Source of the DNA: Streptomyces chromofuscus
GTDB taxonomy: Bacteria > Actinomycetota > Actinomycetes > Streptomycetales > Streptomycetaceae
Assembly: GCF_015160875.1 (NCBI RefSeq)
Contig: NZ_CP063374.1
Location: forward strand, 2,976,001-3,040,000
Reading direction: 5' to 3'
DNA: 64,000 nt
Shown piece after piece: positions 1-8,071 of this stretch. A program made the translations under genes and the position numbers. The notes beneath the pieces are model-generated. The model was not told the DNA's origin. It saw only the letters and a program-made list of their open reading frames with translations, and searched no databases. Numbering within the stretch: the first letter of the stretch is position 1; each line of letters starts with the position of its first letter.

Positions 1-42
1 CTGGCGAAGATCTTTTTAGTGACCTTCTTCCAGACGCAGGCC

Positions 43-366
43 TAACGGAACCGCGCCGCGTCGAAGTTCGCCGCAGCATCTGCTGCCGCGCGTTGTCACC
101 CTGCTCCTGATCACCCGAACTGAACGCCGACTCCATACCCGACTGACCATCCGGAATCGCCGACAGCGACCCGTTCAGCTCCGCCGTGATCTCATCCGCC
201 CGCGCCTTGAACTGGTCGAACATCGCCCGACCCGTACCGTTGAACTTCCCCTCCAACGGCTGCGCCGCCTGCACCAACTGCCGGATCAACGTGCCGAGAT
301 CATCACTCGGATCCCGCGAATCACGCATCAGCGTCGACAGCGTCTCGCACCCATGTCGAACTTCAT
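43..366 (-). pseudogene. WXG100 (ESAT-6-like) protein, frameshifted
   Basis: Read on the minus strand, an ATG at 364-366 follows a good ribosome binding site (GGGGAGG) and starts MKFDMG. The body resembles a small WXG100-type helical-hairpin protein (LIRQLVQAAQPLEGKFNG, then MFDQFKARADEITAELNGSL). Two single-base deletions break it. One lies near codon 7, where GCGAGACG stands where GCGGAGACG is expected. The other is near the C-terminus, before AANFDAARFR and a TAG at 43-45. Intact relatives are about 100 residues and are substrates of type VII secretion, usually encoded in pairs; the partner may lie beyond the window edge. The two shifts could be real decay or sequencing errors in a GC-rich stretch. 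The family assignment rests on overall pattern and size. Confidence 0.55.
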
Positions 367-580
367 GCCGAACTCGCCTCCCCCTGTTGCTTGTTGGCGC
401 CACTGCGCGTTTCAGCACGCCCACCATGTTCACCAACACCGATCGCACCTGCAACCGCGTTCCGCCACAACCCGGCTATACGGCCGACCCCTGGGACCCT
501 TTTGCGTTCCCGAATCGGACACTCGACCGGAAGGTCACAATCCGGTCTCGACCTCCCCTCCACCCCTTGCCATCCCCCCG

Positions 581-627
581 TGTAATCGATTCCAATCCCT
601 CTACGCACACCGATGTAATCGATTCCA
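581..627. promoter_or_regulatory. Paired operator for the ribose operon repressor
   Basis: The 14-base word TGTAATCGATTCCA occurs twice, at 581-594 and 614-627, 33 bp start to start, which is about three helical turns. Each copy is one base away from a perfect palindrome (TGTAATCGATTACA) with a central CG, as expected for a LacI-family site. The pair sits 37 to 83 bases upstream of rbsR, so autorepression of the rbs operon by looping or cooperative binding is likely. The second copy may overlap a -10 element (TGTAAT) with a weak -35 (TTCCAA) at 590-595. Binding is inferred. Confidence 0.7.
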
Positions 628-663
628 CGACTGCATGACATTCCACGAGGAGGTGGACCGGCG

Positions 664-1701
664 ATGGCAAGCATCAAGGACGTCGCCGCCGAGGCGGGCG
701 TTTCCGTCGCCACGGTCTCGCGTGTTCTGAACGGCCATCCGTCGGTCAGCGCGGACGCACGCACGCGCGTGCTGGCCGCCGTGGAGGCGCTGGGCTACCG
801 CCCGAACGCCGTCGCCCGTTCCCTGCGCACCGATCAGACCCACACCCTCGGCCTGGTCATCAGCGACGTGCTGAACCCGTACTTCACCGAGCTGGCCCGC
901 TCCGTCGAGGAAGAGGCCCGTGCGCTCGGCTACAGCGTGATCATCGGCAACGCCGACGAGCGGCCCGAACTCCAGGACCACCACGTACGCAACCTGCTGG
1001 ACCGCCGTATCGACGGCCTCCTCGTCTCCCCCACCGACGGCGGCTCGCCGCTGATGCTGGACGCCGCGCGCGCGGGGACGCCGATGGTGTTCGTGGACCG
1101 GTGGATCCCGGGCATGGACGTGCCCGTGGTACGGGCGGACGGACAGGCGGCCGTACGGGATCTTGTCGCCCATCTCCACGGCCTCGGGCACCGGCGGCTC
1201 GCGATCATCGCGGGGCCGGCGGCCACCACGACCGGACGGGAACGCGTGGAGGCCTTCAGGGAGGCGCTCGGCGCGTACGGCCTCGACCTTCCCGACGTCT
1301 ACACGGGTCAGGGCGACTTCCAGGCCGACAGCGGGCGCCGGGTCACCGAGGGCTTCCTCGATCTGCCCGAGCCGCCCGAGGTCGTCTTCGCGGCCGACAA
1401 CCTGATGGCTCTCGGCGCGCTGGACGCCGTACGCGCGCGTGGGCTGCGGGTGCCCGACGACATCGCGCTCGCGGCCTTCGACGACATCCCGTGGTTCGTG
1501 CACACCGATCCGCCGATCACCGCCGTCGCCCAGCCGACCGGCGAGCTGGGGCGCGCCGCCGTGCGCGCGCTGGTCGCCCGGATCGAGGGGCTGCCCGGCG
1601 AGTCCGTCACCCTTCCCGCCCGTCTCGTCGTACGTCGCTCGTGCGGCGAGCCCCTTTCAGCCGTACCGCCCCTGTCCCCCGTACGAAGGAGTACGTCGTG
1701 A
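664..1701 (+). CDS. rbsR: LacI-family transcriptional regulator of the ribose operon
   Basis: A 345-residue DNA-binding repressor. The N-terminal helix-turn-helix (IKDVAAEAGVSVATVSRVLNG, residues about 4-24) is typical of the LacI family and is followed by a periplasmic-binding-protein-like sensor domain to the C-terminus. The ATG follows GAGGAGG with good spacing. The stop codon overlaps the rbsA start by four bases (GTGA at 1698-1701), so it heads a single transcript with the transporter and kinase. Two identical imperfect palindromes immediately upstream are the probable operator. By family analogy the effector should be ribose or a ribose phosphate, inferred from the rbsA/K/D neighbours rather than seen in the protein. 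Confidence 0.9.
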   Translation: MASIKDVAAEAGVSVATVSRVLNGHPSVSADARTRVLAAVEALGYRPNAVARSLRTDQTHTLGLVISDVLNPYFTELARSVEEEARALGYSVIIGNADERPELQDHHVRNLLDRRIDGLLVSPTDGGSPLMLDAARAGTPMVFVDRWIPGMDVPVVRADGQAAVRDLVAHLHGLGHRRLAIIAGPAATTTGRERVEAFREALGAYGLDLPDVYTGQGDFQADSGRRVTEGFLDLPEPPEVVFAADNLMALGALDAVRARGLRVPDDIALAAFDDIPWFVHTDPPITAVAQPTGELGRAAVRALVARIEGLPGESVTLPARLVVRRSCGEPLSAVPPLSPVRRSTS

Positions 1702-3218
1702 GCGACCCGGAAGAGTTGCTGCGCATCGAGGGCATCCGCAAGACCTTCCCCGGCGTGGTCGCGCTCGACGGCGTGGACTTCGATCTGCGCCGGGGGGAGG
1801 TGCATGTGCTGCTCGGCGAGAACGGAGCCGGCAAGAGCACGCTCATCAAGATGCTCTCCGGCGCCTACACGCCCGACGCCGGGCGGATCCTGGTGGGCGG
1901 TGAGGAGGTGCGCATCAACGGTGCGCAGGACTCCGAACGGCTCGGGATCGCCACCATCTACCAGGAGTTCAACCTCGTCCCCGACCTGTCCGTCGCCGAG
2001 AACATCTTCCTCGGGCGGCAGCCGCGGCGGTTCGGGATGATCGACCGGAAGCGGATGGAGGCCGACGCCGAAGCGCTGCTCGCGCGCGTCGGAGTGCGGG
2101 TGTCGCCCCGCGCGCGCGTGCGTGAACTCGGCATCGCCCGGCTGCAGATGGTCGAGATCGCCAAGGCGCTCAGTCTCGACGCGCGGGTGCTCATCATGGA
2201 CGAGCCGACCGCCGTGCTCACCACCGAGGAAGTGGAGAGGCTGTTCGCCATCGTGCGGCAGCTGCGCGCGGACGGGGTCGGCGTCGTGTTCATCACGCAT
2301 CACCTGGAGGAGATCGCCGCCCTCGGGGACCGCGTGACCGTCATCCGCGACGGCAAAAGCGTCGGGCAGGTGCCCGCCTCCACCGCTGAGGAGGAGCTCG
2401 TCCGGCTGATGGTGGGCCGGTCGATCGAGCAGCAGTACCCGCGGGAACGGGCCGATGCCGGGTCCGCGCTGCTGACCGTCGAGGGCCTCACGCGCGACGG
2501 GGTCTTCCACGACGTGAGCTTCGAGGTGCGGGCCGGTGAGGTCGTCGGCCTCGCGGGGCTCGTCGGGGCGGGCCGTACGGAGGTCGTACGGGCCGTGTTC
2601 GGGGCCGATCCGTACGACAAGGGGTCCGTGAAGGTCGACGGCGCGGCCGTGCGCGGCCATGACGTCAATGCCGCCATGGCCGCCGGGATCGGGCTCGTGC
2701 CCGAGGACCGCAAGGGGCAGGGACTCGTGCTCGACGCGTCCGTCGAGGAGAACCTGGGGCTCGTGACCCTGCGGTCCGCCACCCGCGGCGGGCTGGTCGA
2801 CCTCGCGGGGCAGCGTGCGGCCGCCGCGCGGATCGCGGGGCAGCTCGGGGTGCGGATGGCCGGGCTCGGTCAGCATGTGCGGACCCTGTCCGGCGGCAAT
2901 CAGCAGAAGGTCGTCATCGGCAAGTGGCTGCTCGCCGACACCAGGGTGCTGATCCTCGACGAGCCGACGCGTGGCATCGACGTCGGCGCCAAGGTCGAGA
3001 TCTACCAGCTCATCAACGAACTGACGGCCGCCGGCGCCGCCGTCCTGATGATCTCCAGCGATCTGCCCGAGGTGCTCGGTATGAGCGACCGGGTGCTGGT
3101 GATGGCGCAGGGCCGGATCGCGGGCGAACTGCCCGCCGCCCAGGCGACCCAGGACGCCGTGATGGCGCTCGCCGTCAGCAATCCCTCTACGGAAACGGAG
3201 GCCTCCCGTGGCCACTGA
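1698..3218 (+). CDS. rbsA: Ribose ABC transporter, duplicated ATP-binding protein
   Basis: A cytoplasmic 506-residue ATPase that powers monosaccharide import with the fused permease/binding protein encoded next. It has two tandem ABC domains, as usual for the RbsA/MglA family. The first has Walker A GENGAGKS near residue 40 and Walker B VLIMDEPT. The second has a degenerate Walker A (GLVGAGRTE), a clear signature LSGGNQQKV and Walker B VLILDEPTRGID. The chosen start is the GTG at 1698, preceded by AAGGAG and overlapping the rbsR stop; the open frame upstream lies inside rbsR and is ignored. It overlaps the next gene by 11 bases, indicating translational coupling. Confidence 0.95.
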   Translation: MSDPEELLRIEGIRKTFPGVVALDGVDFDLRRGEVHVLLGENGAGKSTLIKMLSGAYTPDAGRILVGGEEVRINGAQDSERLGIATIYQEFNLVPDLSVAENIFLGRQPRRFGMIDRKRMEADAEALLARVGVRVSPRARVRELGIARLQMVEIAKALSLDARVLIMDEPTAVLTTEEVERLFAIVRQLRADGVGVVFITHHLEEIAALGDRVTVIRDGKSVGQVPASTAEEELVRLMVGRSIEQQYPRERADAGSALLTVEGLTRDGVFHDVSFEVRAGEVVGLAGLVGAGRTEVVRAVFGADPYDKGSVKVDGAAVRGHDVNAAMAAGIGLVPEDRKGQGLVLDASVEENLGLVTLRSATRGGLVDLAGQRAAAARIAGQLGVRMAGLGQHVRTLSGGNQQKVVIGKWLLADTRVLILDEPTRGIDVGAKVEIYQLINELTAAGAAVLMISSDLPEVLGMSDRVLVMAQGRIAGELPAAQATQDAVMALAVSNPSTETEASRGH

Positions 3219-5160
3219 CACGCTCAAGAGCTCCGCGGGCGCGGGTGGCGCCTCCGGCCCCGGCGGACTGCGCCGGCTGCTGCTCGACAACGGGGCGCTC
3301 ACCGCGCTCATCGTCCTCGTCATCGCGCTGTCGGCGCTGTCCGGGGACTTCCTGACCGCCGACAACCTGCTCAACATCGGCGTCCAGGCCGCCGTCACCG
3401 CGATCCTCGCCTTCGGCGTCACGTTCGTGATCGTCTCGGCGGGCATCGACCTGTCGGTGGGTTCGGTGGCGGCGCTGTCGGCCACCGTGCTGGCGTGGAG
3501 CGCCACCAGTGAGGGTGTGCCGGTCGTGCTGGCGGTGCTGCTCGCCGTGGCCACCGGCATCGCCTGCGGTCTCGTCAACGGCTTCCTCATCTCGTACGGC
3601 AAACTGCCGCCGTTCATCGCGACGCTCGCCATGCTGTCGGTGGCGCGCGGTCTGTCGCTGGTCATCTCGCAGGGTTCGCCCATCGCGTTCCCGGACTCGA
3701 TCTCGCACCTCGGTGACACGCTCGGCGGCTGGCTGCCGGTGCCCGTACTGGTGATGATCGTCATGGGTCTGATCACGGCGTTCGTGCTCGCCCGGACGTA
3801 CCTCGGGCGGTCGATGTACGCGATCGGCGGCAACGAGGAGGCGGCCCGGCTGTCGGGGCTGCGGGTGAAGAAGCAGAAGCTCGCCATCTACGCGCTGTCC
3901 GGCCTGTTCGCGGCCGCGGCGGGCATCGTGCTCGCCTCCCGGCTGTCCTCCGCGCAGCCGCAGGCCGCGCAGGGCTACGAGCTGGACGCCATCGCGGCCG
4001 TCGTCATCGGTGGCGCCTCGCTCGCGGGCGGTACCGGCAAGGCGTCCGGCACGCTGATCGGCGCGCTGATCCTCGCGGTGCTGCGCAACGGCCTCAACCT
4101 GCTGTCCGTGTCGGCCTTCTGGCAGCAGGTCGTCATCGGTGTGGTGATCGCGCTGGCCGTGCTGCTCGACACCGTGCGGCGCAAGGCGGGCTCGACGCCG
4201 GTCGGTGCCGGTGGTGGCGGCGACAAGCGCAAGCAGGCGATCACCTATCTGCTGGCCGCGGTGATCGCGGTGGCGGTGGTCGCGGCGACCTCGCTGCTGC
4301 ACACCGGGTCTTCCGGAACGCAGAAGAAGGTCGGGCTGTCGCTGTCCACGCTCAACAACCCCTTCTTCGTGCAGATCCGGGCGGGCGCCGAGGCCGAGGC
4401 GAAGAGACTCGGGGTCGACCTCACCGTCACCGACGCGCAGAACGACGCCTCGCAACAGGCCAACCAGTTGCAGAACTTCACCAGCGAGGGTGTGTCCTCG
4501 ATCGTCGTCAACCCGGTGGACTCGGACGCGGCCGGCCCGTCGGTGCGGGCCGCCAACAAGGCCGACATCCCCGTCGTCGCCGTCGACCGGGGCGTCAACA
4601 AGGCGAAGACGGCGGCCCTCGTGGCGTCCGACAACGTCGAGGGCGGTCAGCTGGGCGCCAAGGCACTCGCCGAGAAGCTCGGCGGCAACGGCACGATCGT
4701 GATCCTCCAGGGCCAGGCCGGCACCTCCGCGAGCCGAGAACGCGGTGCGGGCTTCGCCGAGGGGCTGAAGGACTACCCGGGCATCAAGGTGGTCGCCAAG
4801 CAGCCGGCCGACTTCGACCGCACCAAGGGCCTCGACGTGATGACGAACCTCCTCCAGGCGCACCCCGACATCGACGGCGTCTTCGCGGAGAACGACGAGA
4901 TGGCGCTCGGCGCGATCAAGGCGCTGGGTTCGAAGGCCGGCAAGTCGGTCCAGGTCGTCGGTTTCGACGGCACGCCGGACGGGCTGAAGGCGGTCGAGAA
5001 CGGGACACTGTTCGCCTCGGTGGCCCAGCAGCCGAAGGAACTCGGCCGGATCGCCGTGGACAACGCCCTGCGGGCGGCCGAGGGCGAGAAGGTGAGTGCG
5101 ACGGTGAAGGTGCCGGTGAAGGTGGTCACGAAGGAGAACGTGGCCGGCTTCGGCGGCTGA
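3208..5160 (+). CDS. Ribose transporter: permease fused to substrate-binding protein (RbsC-RbsB)
   Basis: A 650-residue fusion of two normally separate subunits. Residues about 25-320 are an RbsC/XylH-type permease with many membrane helices and the conserved SAGIDLSVGSV and NGLNLL segments. A glycine/lysine linker near 326-343 and one further membrane helix (about 344-364) lead to an extracytoplasmic sugar-binding domain from about 373 (VGLSLSTLNNPFFVQI, VVGFDGTPDG). The helix tethers the binding domain outside the membrane, replacing the lipid anchor usual in Gram-positives. Start is GTG 3208, overlapping rbsA by 11 bases. Most bacteria make RbsC and RbsB separately; fused forms are known in streptomycetes. 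The frame is continuous with no sign of an assembly artefact. Confidence 0.93.
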   Translation: MATDTLKSSAGAGGASGPGGLRRLLLDNGALTALIVLVIALSALSGDFLTADNLLNIGVQAAVTAILAFGVTFVIVSAGIDLSVGSVAALSATVLAWSATSEGVPVVLAVLLAVATGIACGLVNGFLISYGKLPPFIATLAMLSVARGLSLVISQGSPIAFPDSISHLGDTLGGWLPVPVLVMIVMGLITAFVLARTYLGRSMYAIGGNEEAARLSGLRVKKQKLAIYALSGLFAAAAGIVLASRLSSAQPQAAQGYELDAIAAVVIGGASLAGGTGKASGTLIGALILAVLRNGLNLLSVSAFWQQVVIGVVIALAVLLDTVRRKAGSTPVGAGGGGDKRKQAITYLLAAVIAVAVVAATSLLHTGSSGTQKKVGLSLSTLNNPFFVQIRAGAEAEAKRLGVDLTVTDAQNDASQQANQLQNFTSEGVSSIVVNPVDSDAAGPSVRAANKADIPVVAVDRGVNKAKTAALVASDNVEGGQLGAKALAEKLGGNGTIVILQGQAGTSASRERGAGFAEGLKDYPGIKVVAKQPADFDRTKGLDVMTNLLQAHPDIDGVFAENDEMALGAIKALGSKAGKSVQVVGFDGTPDGLKAVENGTLFASVAQQPKELGRIAVDNALRAAEGEKVSATVKVPVKVVTKENVAGFGG

Positions 5161-5205
5161 CGGCCGACCGCCGGGGTCCAGATACGGCTAGCAGGGAGAC
5201 GTTTC

Positions 5206-6108
5206 ATGTACGACTACGACCTCCTGGTCATCGGGTCGGCCAACGCCGATCTGGTGATCGGGGTCGAGCGGCGGCCGGGCGCCGGGGAGACGGTGCTGGG
5301 GTCCGACCTGGCGGTCCATCCGGGCGGCAAGGGCGCCAACCAGGCCGTCGCCGCCGCCCGGCTGGGCGCCCGAACGGCCTTGCTGGCCCGGGTCGGTGAC
5401 GACGCGTACGGCCGGCTGCTGCTCGACTCGCAGAAGGCCGCCGGGGTGGACACGGTGGGCGTGCTGGTCGGCGGTGCGCCGACCGGCGTCGCGCTGATCA
5501 CCGTGGACCCGTCCGGCGACAACAGCATCGTGGTGTCGCCGGGCGCGAACGGGAGGCTCACGCCGGACGACGTGCGGGCGTCGGGGAGCCTCTTCCAGGC
5601 CTCCCGGGTCGTCTCGACGCAGTTGGAGATCCCGCTGGAGACGGTCGTGGAGGCGGTGCGGAGCCTGGCGCCCGGCAGCCGGTTCGTGCTGAACCCGTCG
5701 CCGCCGCGGCCCCTGCCGACGGAGGTGCTGGCGGCGTGCGACCCGCTGATCGTGAACGAGCACGAGGCGAAGGTGATCCTCGGGGACGCGCCGGCCGGGG
5801 ACGACCCCGCCGACTGGGCGCGGGTCCTGCTGGCGCGCGGGCCGCGTTCGGTGGTCGTGACGCTGGGCGCGGACGGCGCGCTGGTGGCGTCCGCGGAGGG
5901 GGTGGCGCGGGTGCCCTCGGTGCGGGTGGACGCCGTCGACACCACCGGCGCGGGCGACGCCTTCACCGCGGCGCTGGCCTGGCGGCTGGGCCAGGGCGAC
6001 GCGCTCGCGCAGGCGGCGGCGTACGCGGCGCGGGTCGGGGCCGCGGCGGTGACGAAGGCGGGGGCGCAGGAGTCGTACCCGACGCCGGACGAGGTCGCCG
6101 CGCTGTGA
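5206..6108 (+). CDS. rbsK: Ribokinase
   Basis: A 300-residue PfkB-family sugar kinase that phosphorylates D-ribose to ribose 5-phosphate in the cytoplasm. Diagnostic motifs are the N-terminal GGKGANQAVAAARLG (about residues 41-55) and the C-terminal anion-hole and catalytic-base motif DTTGAGDAF (about residues 246-254). The ATG follows GGGAGA. It lies 45 bases after the transporter fusion and overlaps rbsD by four bases (GTGA), consistent with one ribose uptake and activation operon. Confidence 0.95.
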   Translation: MYDYDLLVIGSANADLVIGVERRPGAGETVLGSDLAVHPGGKGANQAVAAARLGARTALLARVGDDAYGRLLLDSQKAAGVDTVGVLVGGAPTGVALITVDPSGDNSIVVSPGANGRLTPDDVRASGSLFQASRVVSTQLEIPLETVVEAVRSLAPGSRFVLNPSPPRPLPTEVLAACDPLIVNEHEAKVILGDAPAGDDPADWARVLLARGPRSVVVTLGADGALVASAEGVARVPSVRVDAVDTTGAGDAFTAALAWRLGQGDALAQAAAYAARVGAAAVTKAGAQESYPTPDEVAAL

Positions 6109-6494
6109 AGAAGGCCGGGATTCTCAACCGTCACCTCTCGGGGGCGCTGGCCGAGCTGGGGCACGGCGACGGGGTGCTGGTGTGCGACGCCGGGATGCCC
6201 GTCCCGCACGGGCCGCGCGTCGTCGACCTGGCCTTCCGGGCCGGAGTGCCGTCGTTCGCCGAGGTGCTGGACGGGCTGCTGGCCGAGCTGGTCGTGGAAG
6301 GCGCGACCGCGGCGACGGAGATACGGCGGGCCAATCCGGCGGCGGCGGCGCTGCTGGACGGGCGCTTCCCGCAGCTCCGTCTCGTACCGCACGAACGGCT
6401 CAAGGAGCTGTCGGCCGGCGCGCGGTTGGTCGTGCGCACCGGGGAGGCGTCGCCGTACGCGAATGTGCTGCTGCGCTGCGGGGTGTTCTTCTAG
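6105..6494 (+). CDS. rbsD: D-ribose pyranase
   Basis: A 129-residue RbsD/FucU-family mutarotase that interconverts pyranose and furanose ribose, supplying the furanose form to ribokinase. Visible family features are the N-terminal KKAGILNRHLSGALAELGHGD with the catalytic histidine region, the VCDAGMPVP segment, and the C-terminal VVRTGEASPYANVLLRCGV. The GTG start overlaps the rbsK stop by four bases. It is the last gene of the rbs operon, with a strong hairpin terminator 30 bases after its TAG. Confidence 0.94.
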   Translation: MKKAGILNRHLSGALAELGHGDGVLVCDAGMPVPHGPRVVDLAFRAGVPSFAEVLDGLLAELVVEGATAATEIRRANPAAAALLDGRFPQLRLVPHERLKELSAGARLVVRTGEASPYANVLLRCGVFF

Positions 6495-6523
6495 CGGACC
6501 CGGACCCGGACCCGGACGCGATG

Positions 6524-6553
6524 GAGGGGGCCGGTCGACGGACCGGCCCCCTC
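6524..6553 (+). terminator. Terminator of the ribose operon
   Basis: A perfect 13-bp inverted repeat (GAGGGGGCCGGTC / GACCGGCCCCCTC) with a GACG loop begins 30 bases after the rbsD stop. No U-tract follows, as is common for actinobacterial terminators. Confidence 0.85.
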
Positions 6554-6770
6554 GGCTCTCCCCTCCCGTCAGAACCCCCCGTGATCCCCCCGGATCCCCC
6601 CTGTGGAAGCCCTGACTCCCAGTACGACCCGTCGGGGCCGGAAAGGGTTGCACCGGTCGGCAAGAAATTCCGTGCGACGGGAGCCGCCCCGGTGGCGCGC
6701 GTCCGCGAGTTGTTGCTGTCTGGACTGCAGACGTGCGGACAGCGAGCGGGGCGGGAAGCGAGGCGGAACC

Positions 6771-7430
6771 ATGGGGCATCGGCACCAGCGGCTCGGGACA
6801 CCACGGGCCGCCGGGATCGCCGGGGTGGTGTTCGCGCTGCTGATGGCGGCGGCGATCGTCCTGATGCGCGTCGCGCTGCCCGGCGGGGTCGACGGGACGG
6901 AAGTCGCCGTCGACGCCGCGCAGCGCGGCGCCGTGCGGACGGCGCTGGAGCTCCTCCCGTTCGCCGGGATCGCCTTCCTGTGGTTCATGGGAGCCCTGCG
7001 TCAACAGGCCGGTGAGGGGGAGGACCGGTTCGTGTCCACCGTGTTCCTGGGCAGCGGTCTGGTCTTCGTCGCCACCCTGTTCGCCGGTGCCGCGGCGGCG
7101 GGGACCGTGCTCGGCGAGGGGCAGCAGGATTCGCCGTTCGGCCGTCACTTCGCCCATGCCCTGCTGACGACGTACGGGCTGCGGATGGCGGCGGTGTTCG
7201 TCTTCGCCACCTCGGCCATCGGTCACCGCATCGGCGCGTTCCCCGGGCCCCTCGTCGTCCTCGGGTACCTCACGGGCCTGACGCTGCTCGTGGTGGGGGC
7301 GGATGTGCCCTGGTCGGAGCTGGTCTTCCCGGCGTGGGCGCTGGTCGTCGGCCTGAGCATCCTGCGGGGCCGGCGTCCGGCCGAACCACGCGCCGACGGC
7401 GTACGCCGAGCCGGGCCGGTGCGGCACTGA
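6771..7430 (+). CDS. Multi-pass membrane protein of unknown function
   Basis: A 219-residue integral membrane protein with about six hydrophobic segments (for example GIAGVVFALLMAAAIVLM near residue 15 and LLPFAGIAFLWFMGAL near residue 60). No catalytic motif or known family was recognised. The ATG at 6771 begins MGHRHQRLG; the ribosome binding site is poor (GAGGCGGA). The last dozen residues (ADGVRRAGPVRH) are encoded by the first degenerate unit of the 44-bp repeat array, so the natural C-terminus may have been altered by repeat expansion. Confidence 0.75.
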   Translation: MGHRHQRLGTPRAAGIAGVVFALLMAAAIVLMRVALPGGVDGTEVAVDAAQRGAVRTALELLPFAGIAFLWFMGALRQQAGEGEDRFVSTVFLGSGLVFVATLFAGAAAAGTVLGEGQQDSPFGRHFAHALLTTYGLRMAAVFVFATSAIGHRIGAFPGPLVVLGYLTGLTLLVVGADVPWSELVFPAWALVVGLSILRGRRPAEPRADGVRRAGPVRH

Positions 7431-7730
7431 GCCTGGCCGACGGCGTGCGCCGAGCCGGACCAGTGCGGCACTCAGCCCGGCCGACGACGTGCGCCGAGCC
7501 GGACCAGTGCGGCACTCAGCCCGGCCGACGACGTGCGCCGAGCCGGACCAGTGCGGCACTCAGCCCGGCCGACGACGTGCGCCGAGCCGGACCAGTGCGG
7601 CACTCAGCCCGGCCGACGACGTGCGCCGAGCCGGACCAGTGCGGCACTCAGCCCGGCCGACGACGTGCGCCGAGCCGGACCAGTGCGGCACTCAGCCCGG
7701 CCGACGACGTGCGCCGAGCCGGACCGGTGC
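7392..7730. repeat. 44-bp tandem repeat array, about 7.7 units
   Basis: Units begin at 7392, 7436, 7480, 7524, 7568, 7612, 7656 and 7700. The five from 7480 to 7699 are identical, the unit at 7436 has one change, the first is degenerate, and the last is cut after about 31 bases. Each full unit contains AGTGCGGCACT, a small self-complementary hairpin. There are no variable spacers, so this is not a CRISPR array. All three forward frames are open because the unit has no stops, but any protein read from it is a repeat artefact. The array overlaps the end of the membrane protein gene and ends about 110 bases before the ferredoxin gene. Confidence 0.95.
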
Positions 7731-7843
7731 CGGGGGCGGCTGAGCGGGCCGGCGTTCACTCCAACGGGCTTTCCTCGTCGCCGCCTCCCCTCGGGTCTCG
7801 CAGGATGGCCGCAGGGGGCCGGTCATCGGAGAGGACTCTTCCC

Positions 7844-8071
7844 GTGGTGAGGCTTGTCGTCGACCTGAACCGTTGTCAGGGATACGCACAGTGTGCGTTC
7901 CTCGCGCCGGACGTCTTCGCCATGCACGGCGAGGAGGCGCTGCTGTATCGGCCGGAGGCCGACGAGGCGCAGCGCGGGAGACTGGCTCAGGCCGCCGCCG
8001 CCTGCCCCGTCCAGGCCATCGTCGTCGACGCGGTGGACGCACCGGCCGAGGCGGCGTCCGGTGAACGGTGA
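7844..8071 (+). CDS. Ferredoxin of a P450 electron-transfer chain
   Basis: A 75-residue cytoplasmic ferredoxin of the type that serves bacterial cytochromes P450. The cluster motif is CQGYAQC followed by AFLAPDVF near the N-terminus and ACPVQAI near the C-terminus. The spacing leaves three cysteines, suggesting a [3Fe-4S] cluster, or a [4Fe-4S] cluster with a non-cysteine ligand. Start is GTG 7844 (or the next codon, GTG 7847) after GGAGAGG. It overlaps the reductase gene by 11 bases, and the P450 follows, giving a complete redox cassette. Confidence 0.9.
   Translation: MVRLVVDLNRCQGYAQCAFLAPDVFAMHGEEALLYRPEADEAQRGRLAQAAAACPVQAIVVDAVDAPAEAASGER

Noticed and set aside
1308..3887. Very long open frame on the minus strand across rbsA and the permease.
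   Set aside because: It is antisense to well-identified genes and exists because G/C-rich third positions leave the opposite frame open; the protein is low-complexity with no family motifs.
7392..7730. CRISPR array or repeat protein.
   Set aside because: Units are contiguous with no variable spacers, no cas genes are near, and the frame changes every unit because 44 is not divisible by three.
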